Assembly: GCF_006440735.1 (NCBI RefSeq) | Contig: NZ_VFUA01000044.1 | Span: 1-47,230 of the forward strand | From: Mesorhizobium sp. B2-7-1 | GTDB lineage: Bacteria; Pseudomonadota; Alphaproteobacteria; Rhizobiales; Rhizobiaceae | Direction of reading: 5' to 3' | DNA length: 47,230 bases | Shown: positions 41,118-47,230 of the stretch, in pieces | Layout: each line of letters starts with the position of its first letter | Numbering within the stretch: position 1 is the stretch's first letter | Notes under the pieces: generated by a model | Databases searched by the model: none | What the model was told of the DNA's origin: nothing | Seen by the model: the letters and a program-made list of their open reading frames with translations, nothing else | Made by a program: the position numbers and the translations under genes

Positions 41118-42473
41118 TCACGCCAGCGGCAACCGCACCTCGACCTTGAGCCCGCCCGCGGCGGCGTCGCTGAGCGTGACGCTGCCGCCGGCGTTCTCGA
41201 CCACCTCGCGCACGATGGCGAGACCAAGGCCGCTGCCTTCCTCGGCCGAGCCGGCGAGGCGGTAGAAGCGCTCGAAGACGTGCTCCCGCTCTTCCGGCGG
41301 GATTCCCGGACCGGCATCGCTGACCGTGAGCTCGGCCTCGCCACCCGACGTTGCCAGTCTCACCGTGACGCTGCCGCCCGGTTTGGAATAGCGCAGCGCG
41401 TTGTCGACCAGGTTGACGATCATCTCGCGCAGCATCGTGCCGTCGCCGACCACCGTCACCGGTCCGTTCTCCTCGAGGCCGAGGTCGATGTCGCGGTTGA
41501 TCGCCGCCGGCGCTTGCGCTTCCAGCACGTGGCGGGCGGCTTCGGTGAGATCGATCAAGTCGGCGCGCGGCCGCCGGCTGCCGGGTTCCGCCCTCGACAG
41601 GGTAAGCAGCTGTTCGGCCAGCCGCGCCAATTTGCCGGAACTCGTCTGCAAGGCGACCAGCGCCTCTTGGCGCCGGTCGGCAGCGGTTTCGCGCAAGGCA
41701 TAGCTGGCCTGCGTCGACAACAGCGCCAGCGGCGTGCGCAACTGATGCGCGGCGTTGGCGATGAAACGCCGCTGCGCCGCCATCTGTGCCCGCACGCGCT
41801 CCATATAGGCGTTGAGCGCCTCGATCAGCGGCAGGATCTCGCTCTGCGCGCCTGAGACCGCGACCGGCTCGAGGTCGCTGCGGCTGCGCGAGCGCACCGC
41901 GTCGCGCAGCCGGATGAGCGGCGCCAGCCCGCGGCGCAAGCCAAGCAGCACGAACACGCCGGCAATAGCCACCAAGGCAAGCTGCTGGCCGAAGGCGCCG
42001 AGCCACAGCCGCTTCGCCATTGCACCATGGCCGGCAAGCGTGACGCCGACCGTGACCTTGATCGGCGAATCCGGGCCGGCGCCGATCACGACATGGCTGA
42101 GCGTCGCCAGGCGCAGCGGGTGATCGCGATAGGCAGCCTCGATGCTGCCGTGCTCCGGCGCCACGGGCAGGTCGGGATAGCCGGTCAGCAGCCGTCCGCC
42201 GGCAGTCTCGACGCGATAATAGACGCTGTCCCGGTCGCCGGTGTCGAACATCTCGATCGCCGCCGGCGGCACGGTCGCGTCGAGCGCGCCGTCGGCCATC
42301 GCCACCTGCTCGGCGATGGCGCGCGCCGAGCCAACCAGCATGCGGTCGGTGACGAGGTCCGCCGTCGCCAGCGCGTTGCGCTGGCTGGTCCACAGATTGA
42401 TGGCGGCGAGCCCGGCAAGCGGCAGCACCACCCAGGCCAGCAATTGCAGGCGAAGGCTGCCGATCCTCATCAT
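41118..42473 (-). CDS. Sensor histidine kinase (TctE/QseC-like)
   Basis: A 451-residue membrane kinase. Helix 1 (about 9-27), a periplasmic sensor domain of the two-component sensor N-terminal type (30-155), helix 2 (about 161-178), HAMP-like segment, then the phosphoacceptor H243 in AAHQLRTPLALL. The ATPase domain shows the N-box NLVDNALRYS, G1 DAGPGIP and G2 GSGLGLAI. Its ATG overlaps the regulator stop by 4 bases, so both are translationally coupled. TctE-type kinases sense carboxylates; here this is only a suggestion. Confidence 0.93.
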   Translation of the reverse strand: MMRIGSLRLQLLAWVVLPLAGLAAINLWTSQRNALATADLVTDRMLVGSARAIAEQVAMADGALDATVPPAAIEMFDTGDRDSVYYRVETAGGRLLTGYPDLPVAPEHGSIEAAYRDHPLRLATLSHVVIGAGPDSPIKVTVGVTLAGHGAMAKRLWLGAFGQQLALVAIAGVFVLLGLRRGLAPLIRLRDAVRSRSRSDLEPVAVSGAQSEILPLIEALNAYMERVRAQMAAQRRFIANAAHQLRTPLALLSTQASYALRETAADRRQEALVALQTSSGKLARLAEQLLTLSRAEPGSRRPRADLIDLTEAARHVLEAQAPAAINRDIDLGLEENGPVTVVGDGTMLREMIVNLVDNALRYSKPGGSVTVRLATSGGEAELTVSDAGPGIPPEEREHVFERFYRLAGSAEEGSGLGLAIVREVVENAGGSVTLSDAAAGGLKVEVRLPLA

Positions 42474-43147
42474 GGCGCCGGATCGTCGTGGCGCAACAGG
42501 TAGCCGAGGCCGCGCAAGGTGGCGATCTGGACGCGCGATCCCTCTAGCTTCTTGCGCAGCCGGTGCACGTAGATCTCGATGGCGCTGGGGTCGGCGTCGG
42601 TTTCGAAGTCGTAGATCGCGGTCGACAGCGCTGCCTTGCTAACCGTGCGGCCGGCCTTGACGACGAGCTGTTCCAGTACCGCGTGCTCGCGCGGCGTCAG
42701 CGACAGCGTCGCGCCGGCAAGCGAGAACAGGCGTGTGTTGGTGTCGAAGACGAGGTCGCCGCAGGCAATGACCGGCGCGGTGCGGTCGTTGGCGCGGCGC
42801 AGCTGCACGCGGATGCGCGCTTCCAGCTCCTCGATCTGGAAGGGTTTCGCCAGATAGTCGTCGGCGCCTTCGTTGAGGCCCTTGACCCGGCCGTCGAGGC
42901 TGGCATTGGCGGTGAGCACGATCACCGGCACCCGGTTGCCGCGCGCCCGCAGCCTTTTCAGCACCTCCATGCCGCCCATGCGGGGCAGGGCAAGGTCGAG
43001 GATGATCAAGGCGTGATCGCCGGCGGCCAAGGCATGCTCGACATCCTCGCCGTCATGCACGACGTCGACGACATAGCTCGCCTGGCGCAGCGTCTTGCTC
43101 AGCCAATCGGCCAGTTCGCGATTGTCCTCGACAAGCAGCAGCCGCAT
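42470..43147 (-). CDS. OmpR-family response regulator (TctD-like)
   Basis: A 225-residue regulator: receiver with LLLVEDNRELADWL, phosphorylated D51 in LIILDLALPRMGG, T in IVLTANAS, K in DYLAKPF; C-terminal winged helix with LSLTPREHAVLEQLVVKAGR and AIEIYVHRLRKKLEGS, VQIATLRGLGYLL. The frame extends further upstream, but ATG at 43147 gives the conserved MRLLLVEDN. Pairs with the kinase at 41118. Confidence 0.95.
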   Translation of the reverse strand: MRLLLVEDNRELADWLSKTLRQASYVVDVVHDGEDVEHALAAGDHALIILDLALPRMGGMEVLKRLRARGNRVPVIVLTANASLDGRVKGLNEGADDYLAKPFQIEELEARIRVQLRRANDRTAPVIACGDLVFDTNTRLFSLAGATLSLTPREHAVLEQLVVKAGRTVSKAALSTAIYDFETDADPSAIEIYVHRLRKKLEGSRVQIATLRGLGYLLRHDDPAP

Positions 43148-43630
43148 CGTTTGTCGCTGTTTCCTCCCAACGTCGCCGACCTTCGCCAAAGGGCGGCAGG
43201 CGGCGTCCAAATTGGTTCCCGAGGCAACCGATAGTATCGATCCGGGCGCAAGGCAAACGCGGTTTCCCGGTGGCCGCCATCCCGGTCGTCGCACCTGCCG
43301 AGCCACTTGCTCGGCGCGCAAGGTGATAAAACCGAACCGTTCGGTTCAATTAATGTTGACGGTTCGTGTAACCAGGGTGAACACCGGCAGCCCATATCAG
43401 GGTGCCATATCGCGCGACGATCATCGTAACCACTTGATATTAAACGATAAGAATGTGGCCACAGCGTCATTCACATGATTTCAAGATCGAACCGAACGGT
43501 TCGGTTCACAACTTTTCGTGATTGGAAATGGCAACAGGACCGACCCATTTCGGGGTGGTCCGAGCGACGCGAATTTCCATTACGGCACGCCACTAGACGG
43601 ACACGACTTTTGAAATCTGGAGTACCTAAA
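43148..43630. promoter_or_regulatory. Divergent 483-base regulatory region with two copies of AACCGAA-N3-TTCGGTT
   Basis: No convincing gene. Two inverted repeats are present: AACCGAA-CCG-TTCGGTT (43330-43346) and GAACCGAA-CGG-TTCGGTTC (43489-43507), 160 bases apart, with a half-site GGTTCG near 43371. The first faces the response regulator gene, the second the DUF680 array. The form is typical of TetR-family operators, but no such gene is in the window. TTTGAAATCTGGAGTACC at 43609-43626 is the ribosome-site region, repeated before the next gene. Confidence 0.65.
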
Positions 43631-43864
43631 ATGAACAAGATTGCTTTTGCCGCCGCTGCTCTCCTCATTGCCACGGGCAGCGCTTTCGCCGGCAGCGACC
43701 ATTACAACCCCAACGATGCCAGCCAGTCGGCCGTGACGGCCCCTGCGGGCAACGTCGATCGCACCGTCACCGGCTCGATCAGCAAGTTCGAACAGCGCTT
43801 CATCAAGAGTGCGTCCAACTCGAACCAGCAGGAATCCGGCCAGGGCCTCTGGGGCAACCACTAA
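43631..43864 (+). CDS. DUF680-type small exported protein, copy 1 (77 aa)
   Basis: A signal peptide (MNKIAFAAAALLIATGSAFA) is followed by the family hallmark GSDHYNPND and a short polar tail with VDRTVTGSISKFEQR, ending ESGQGLWGNH. I recognise the family (DUF680) as almost restricted to Mesorhizobium; function unknown. First of three tandem paralogues; GGAGT upstream of the ATG. Confidence 0.85.
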   Translation: MNKIAFAAAALLIATGSAFAGSDHYNPNDASQSAVTAPAGNVDRTVTGSISKFEQRFIKSASNSNQQESGQGLWGNH

Positions 43865-43921
43865 GCTGGTTCCAGTCCTGACCAAAATCTGACCATCAAC
43901 TTTGAATTTGGAGTAACTCAA

Positions 43922-44128
43922 ATGACCAAGATCGCTCTTACCGCCGCCGCCCTGCTTGTCGCCACTGGCGCCGCTTTCGCTGGGTCCGACCACTACAACC
44001 CCAACGAAGCCAATCGCTCGGCCGCCTCGGTCGACACCTCGGTCACCGCTTCGATCAAGAAGTCGGACGCGAATGTCCAGAAGCCGGCGGCTCAGGCTCC
44101 TGCCCGGGATCTGTTCGGCAACCGCTGA
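43922..44128 (+). CDS. DUF680-type small exported protein, copy 2 (68 aa)
   Basis: Paralogue of the preceding gene with the same plan: signal peptide MTKIALTAAALLVATGAAFA, GSDHYNPNEAN, VDTSVTASIKKSD and a short end DLFGNR. The upstream TTTGAATTTGGAGTAACTCA matches that of copy 1, so the duplication included the leader. It lies 57 bases after copy 1 and ends at the terminator at 44153. Confidence 0.85.
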   Translation: MTKIALTAAALLVATGAAFAGSDHYNPNEANRSAASVDTSVTASIKKSDANVQKPAAQAPARDLFGNR

Positions 44129-44152
44129 ACGGCCTGGTCTCCCAAGACTTCA

Positions 44153-44183
44153 AGCGGCGGGCTTGTCCCGCCGCTCTGTTTTT
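44153..44183 (+). terminator. Intrinsic terminator after DUF680 copy 2
   Basis: AGCGGCGGG (44153-44161) pairs with CCCGCCGCT (44167-44175), loop CTTGT, followed by CTGTTTTTC. Confidence 0.85.
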
Positions 44184-44409
44184 CTACAGCCGGCTACCGG
44201 CAACATGAATCAGTTCACAAGTATTTGTATCACAAGCATTTGTAATCGTTTGCCTTTCTCCGGGCGAAGTCGAAGCCGACGCTGCTGTGGCTGCTGAAAA
44301 TAGCGACGCGCCGGGAATAAATCCCGGCCGCCACGGGTCTTGTCGGCAGCGGGGCCATTCCTCCCAAGGCCGCCGCCCCGACGAAACCGAACGAACAAGG
44401 AAAACTGAC

Positions 44410-44652
44410 ATGACCAGGATCGCTCTCACCACTGCAGCAATGCTTCTCGCGATGGGCTCCGCCTTCGCCGGCAGCGACCACTATGACCCCAACGATACCA
44501 ACCGGCCGACTGTCGGCGTCGATAGCAGCCGCACTGCTTCGATCCGCAAGCATGAGGTTGCCAAGCAGGGCGATGTCGACACCTCGATGACGACCGGCTC
44601 GGCCGGCTCCAAGGCTTGGCCGGAGCCGGGCCAGGGCATCTGGGGCAACTGA
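44410..44652 (+). CDS. DUF680-type small exported protein, copy 3 (80 aa)
   Basis: Third paralogue: signal peptide MTRIALTTAAMLLAMGSAFA, GSDHYDPNDTNRP, VDSSRTASIRKHEV and an end EPGQGIWGN that matches copy 1 (GQGLWGNH) more closely than copy 2. A 281-base gap with its own terminator separates it from copy 2, so it has its own promoter. Terminator at 44674. Confidence 0.85.
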   Translation: MTRIALTTAAMLLAMGSAFAGSDHYDPNDTNRPTVGVDSSRTASIRKHEVAKQGDVDTSMTTGSAGSKAWPEPGQGIWGN

Positions 44653-44673
44653 TTTTTTACGCCTCGGAATCTC

Positions 44674-44707
44674 AAAGGCGGCGGGCTTGCTCCGCCGCCT
44701 TTTGTTT
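44674..44707 (+). terminator. Intrinsic terminator after DUF680 copy 3
   Basis: AAAGGCGGCGG (44674-44684) pairs with CCGCCGCCTTT (44692-44702) around GCTTGCT, followed by TGTTTTA. It can also serve the convergent phosphatase gene. Confidence 0.88.
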
Positions 44708-44758
44708 TACGCCGCGAACAGCGCCAATCCCCGTGCGGAGGAGATCGGCGGTTTCACT

Positions 44759-45274
44759 CTAGGCCAAATCCTTTGGCCGAACGCAGTGCGTCAACCGCGC
44801 GCCGCGAAAGTCGAGGTCCACCCAATCTTCGTCCAGCGTGAACCGCGCGAGCGCCGCCGTCGGGAACTTCGCTTCGATTTCCTTGAACACGCTCTCGTCC
44901 GATCCGGCGCCAGCCAGCCGCAGCGCAAAATGCTGCAGGCCGGGATTGTGGCCGATCACCAGCAGGCTCGTCGCCTTGGCCTGCCGCACGCGCGCCAGGA
45001 TGGCGCCGGCGGCCGCCTCGTAGAGCTCCTCGGCAAATTGCGCCGGCACATGCCTGGGAAGTTCGGCCGCGACCATCTGCCAGGTCTCGCGTGTGCGCAG
45101 CGCCGGCGAGACCAAGGCGAGGTCGGGCAGCCAGTCGCGCCGGGCAAGCTCCCGCCCCATCAGCGGCGCCGTCTTCAAGCCGCGCGGAGCCAGCGGTCGG
45201 TCGAAATCGGCGAGAGAAGAATCGTCCCAGCTCGACTTGGCGTGGCGCAGGATGAGCAGCTGTCTCACGGGCAT
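44759..45274 (-). CDS. SixA-like histidine phosphatase
   Basis: A 171-residue member of the phosphoglycerate mutase-like histidine phosphatase superfamily: LILRHAKSSWDD with the nucleophile H11, DFDRPLAPRGLKTAP, SPALRTRETW with the conserved arginine, and the second histidine in LLVIGHNPGLQHFAL. SixA acts on phosphohistidine of phosphorelay proteins in E. coli; the substrate here is unknown. It lies 8 bases after the purN stop on the same strand and may be co-transcribed with purMN. Confidence 0.9.
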   Translation of the reverse strand: MPVRQLLILRHAKSSWDDSSLADFDRPLAPRGLKTAPLMGRELARRDWLPDLALVSPALRTRETWQMVAAELPRHVPAQFAEELYEAAAGAILARVRQAKATSLLVIGHNPGLQHFALRLAGAGSDESVFKEIEAKFPTAALARFTLDEDWVDLDFRGARLTHCVRPKDLA

Positions 45275-45282
45275 TGACGCCT

Positions 45283-45990
45283 CTACGGCGTGATCCGCGC
45301 CAGCTGTTCGAGGTCGGTCTCCTCGCGCAGCGGGTCGGGCGCCATCACCAGGGAGGTGGCGTTCTCGGCGTCGTCGGCGAAGTGGGCAAGCACGGTGTGG
45401 CCCTTTTCCATGCGCGCCTTGCCTTCGGCGACGAGGCCCAGCGCCAGCGGGTAAAGCCGGTGCTCCACCTTCAGCACCCGCGCTGCTAAAGTGTCCTCAT
45501 TGTCGCCGACCATCACCGGCACGGCGGCCTGCGCGATGATCGGGCCGTCGTCCATCTCGGGCGTGACGAAATGCACCGAGCAGCCATGGATGCGCACGCC
45601 CGCGCGGATCGCGCGCGCATGGGTGTCCAGGCCCTTGAACGCCGGCAGCAGGGCAGGGTGGATGTTGACCATGCGCCCCTGCCATTTCTCGACAAGGCCG
45701 CGGCCGAGGATCCGCATATAGCCGGCCAGCGCCACGATGTCGGCGCCGAAGCCGGTGAGCGCGGCATCGATCGCGGCGTCATAGGCATCTTTGCTCGGAT
45801 GGTCGGCGCGCTGGACGACCTTGGTGGCGATGCCGCGCGACTGGGCGATGCCGAGGCCGGCGGCATTCGCGCGGTCGGAAATGACGCCGACGATTTCGGC
45901 GGGATAGCTCGGATCGGCGGCTGCGGCGATCAGCGCCGTCATGTTGGAGCCGCGTCCCGAGATCAGGACGACCGTGCGTTTCCTGCTCAT
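45283..45990 (-). CDS. purN: Phosphoribosylglycinamide formyltransferase 1
   Basis: PurN transfers a formyl group from 10-formyl-THF to GAR in purine synthesis. A 235-residue protein with VLISGRGSNMTALI at the start, AGYMRILG, the catalytic N/H in NIHPALLPAFKGLDTHA, and the catalytic D in EMDDGPIIAQ. The start overlaps the purM stop by 4 bases (ATGA). Confidence 0.96.
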   Translation of the reverse strand: MSRKRTVVLISGRGSNMTALIAAAADPSYPAEIVGVISDRANAAGLGIAQSRGIATKVVQRADHPSKDAYDAAIDAALTGFGADIVALAGYMRILGRGLVEKWQGRMVNIHPALLPAFKGLDTHARAIRAGVRIHGCSVHFVTPEMDDGPIIAQAAVPVMVGDNEDTLAARVLKVEHRLYPLALGLVAEGKARMEKGHTVLAHFADDAENATSLVMAPDPLREETDLEQLARITP

Positions 45991-47066
45991 AGGCCGATCG
46001 AGCCCCTGTAGATGACGCCGGCATCGCGCCGTGGCACGATGCGGCCGATCGGCGTCACCGTCTCGCCGGCTTCCTGCAGCACCGCCGCCACCTGCGCCGC
46101 CTGGCCGGAGGCGACGGCGAGGATCATGCCGATGCCGCAATTGAAGGTGCGCATCATTTCTTCCGGCGCGACGCCGCCGGTCTTGGCGAGCCACGAGAAC
46201 ACCGGCGGCACGTCGATCGCCTCGAGGTCGAGCTCGGCGGAAAAATCCTTCGGCAGCACGCGCGGGATGTTTTCCGGGAAACCGCCGCCGGTGATGTGGG
46301 CCAGCGCCTTGATGCCATGCGTGTTGCGGATGGCCTTCAGGATCGACTTCACATAGATGCGCGTCGGCTCCAGCAGCGCCTCGGCGAGGCTGAGCTCCTC
46401 GTTGAACGGCGCCGGATCGCTCCAGCCAAGCCCGCTGGCTGCCACGATGCGGCGTACCAGTGAGAAGCCGTTGGAGTGCAGGCCGGACGAGGCAAGGCCA
46501 AGCAGCACATCGCCCTCGACGATGTCGTCGGTCGGCAGCAACTGGCCACGTTCGGCCGCGCCCACGGCAAAGCCGGCAAGGTCGTAGTCCTTGTCGTGAT
46601 ACATGCCGGGCATCTCGGCTGTCTCGCCGCCGATCAGCGCGCAGCCGGCCTGCCGGCACCCTTGCGCGATGCCGCCGACGATCGAAGCGCCCTGATCCGG
46701 ATCAAGCTTGCCGGTGGCGAAATAGTCGAGAAAGAACAGCGGCTCGGCGCCCTGCACGACGATGTCGTTGACGCACATGGCGACGAGGTCGATGCCGATC
46801 GTGTCGTGTTTCCCCGCGTCGATGGCGATCTTGAGCTTGGTGCCGACGCCGTCATTGGCCGCAACCAGCACCGGATCGGTGAAGCCGGCTGCCTTGAGGT
46901 CGAACAGCCCGCCGAAGCCGCCGATCTCGCCATCGGCGCCCGGCCGGCGCGTGGCGCGCACCAGCGGCTTGATCTTCTCGACCATCAGATTGCCGGCATC
47001 GATATCGACGCCCGCCTCGGCATAGGTGAGCCCGTTCTTGCGCTTGGCCGGATCGCCCTTGCTCAT
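45987..47066 (-). CDS. purM: Phosphoribosylformylglycinamidine cyclo-ligase
   Basis: PurM closes the imidazole ring to form AIR in purine synthesis. A 359-residue protein: LTYAEAGVDIDAGNLMVEKI, FGGLFDLK, NDGVGTKLKIA, the metal/ATP segment DLVAMCVNDIVVQGAEPLFF, LIGGETAEMPGMY, SSGLHSNGFSLVR and AHITGGGFPENIPRVLP. The ATG at 47066 is chosen over an upstream one because it gives the usual MSKGD-type start and length. Upstream partner in the purMN operon. Confidence 0.96.
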   Translation of the reverse strand: MSKGDPAKRKNGLTYAEAGVDIDAGNLMVEKIKPLVRATRRPGADGEIGGFGGLFDLKAAGFTDPVLVAANDGVGTKLKIAIDAGKHDTIGIDLVAMCVNDIVVQGAEPLFFLDYFATGKLDPDQGASIVGGIAQGCRQAGCALIGGETAEMPGMYHDKDYDLAGFAVGAAERGQLLPTDDIVEGDVLLGLASSGLHSNGFSLVRRIVAASGLGWSDPAPFNEELSLAEALLEPTRIYVKSILKAIRNTHGIKALAHITGGGFPENIPRVLPKDFSAELDLEAIDVPPVFSWLAKTGGVAPEEMMRTFNCGIGMILAVASGQAAQVAAVLQEAGETVTPIGRIVPRRDAGVIYRGSIGL

Positions 47067-47186
47067 CTTCGGCTCGTCCCTGTTTCCATTGCGGGCTCTT
47101 CGCATGAATGGTTTCGGGGAGCAAGGATGACGCGCGGGTGAGGGAGTTTGTTCCCGAGGAAAGTGGGCGAAGCGTCGAAACTGCCA

Positions 47187-47230
47187 ATCTCCCCCCTTGC
47201 GGGGGAGATGTCCGGCAGGACAGAGAGGGG
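47187..47230. repeat. Start of an interspersed palindromic repeat at the window edge
   Basis: ATCTCCCCC (47187-47195) and GGGGGAGAT (47201-47209) flank CTTGC, followed by GTCCGGCAGGACAGAGAGGGG. The type is very common between genes in Mesorhizobium and relatives. The window ends within it, as draft assemblies often do. Confidence 0.7.

Noticed and set aside
1..47230. Prophage, integrative element or defence island
   Set aside because: No integrase, transposase, phage structural, restriction or Cas genes are visible; the only mobile traces are short repeats and a ParD/ParE-type pair.

Overview
The window is high-GC alphaproteobacterial chromosome, most likely Mesorhizobium or a close relative in the Phyllobacteriaceae. 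The main clues are a MucR/Ros zinc-finger regulator, a DUF982 protein, three tandem DUF680-type exported peptides (a family I know from Mesorhizobium), and short palindromic interspersed repeats typical of Rhizobiales. I see no tRNA, rRNA, CRISPR array, insertion sequence or prophage. It reads as a complete draft contig: the left edge is an inverted junction between a uvrC fragment and moaE, and the right edge stops inside an interspersed repeat.

Layout. 1-960: chimeric uvrC/moaE edge and a YbaY-like secreted protein. 1088-6962: a polar amino acid ABC importer (permease, ATPase, binding protein) interleaved with an N-methyl amino acid oxidase-like flavoenzyme and a ThuA/GATase1-like protein, led by a strong inverted-repeat operator and followed by a LacI-type regulator. 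7019-8368: a fluoride riboswitch with terminator, two crcB fluoride channel genes and a DUF190 gene. 8384-16216: ndk, GST, DinB, a frameshifted DUF1905 remnant, a secreted glycine-rich repeat protein behind an AT-rich leader, a diguanylate cyclase, a possible GIY-YIG protein, a sterol desaturase-like hydroxylase, DUF982 and PAP2 proteins. 16346-25505: UvrD-type helicase, small lipoprotein, a LysR / Fe(II)-2-oxoglutarate oxygenase / DMT exporter module, mucR and small hypotheticals. 25644-30661: ABC-F ATPase, a chimeric symporter-monooxygenase gene, and a molybdopterin oxidoreductase. 30683-37227: a winged-helix/TPR regulator, a giant Sel1-repeat exported protein, a ureohydrolase and dapB. 37393-40412: a nitrate/sulfonate-type ABC importer. 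40509-41097: a ParD/ParE-type pair. 41118-43147: a TctD/TctE-like two-component system. 43631-44652: DUF680 array. 44759-47066: SixA-like phosphatase, purN and purM.

Several loci show gene remodelling: an interspersed repeat inserted in frame in an exporter gene, a deletion fusion of two unrelated enzymes, a doubly frameshifted DUF1905 gene, and a toxin whose expected start is out of frame. The intact gene sets with the best claim to an undescribed function are the oxidase/ABC/ThuA-like cassette (1142-5777) and the LysR/oxygenase/exporter module (19239-22292). All family calls come from reading motifs; no database search was run.
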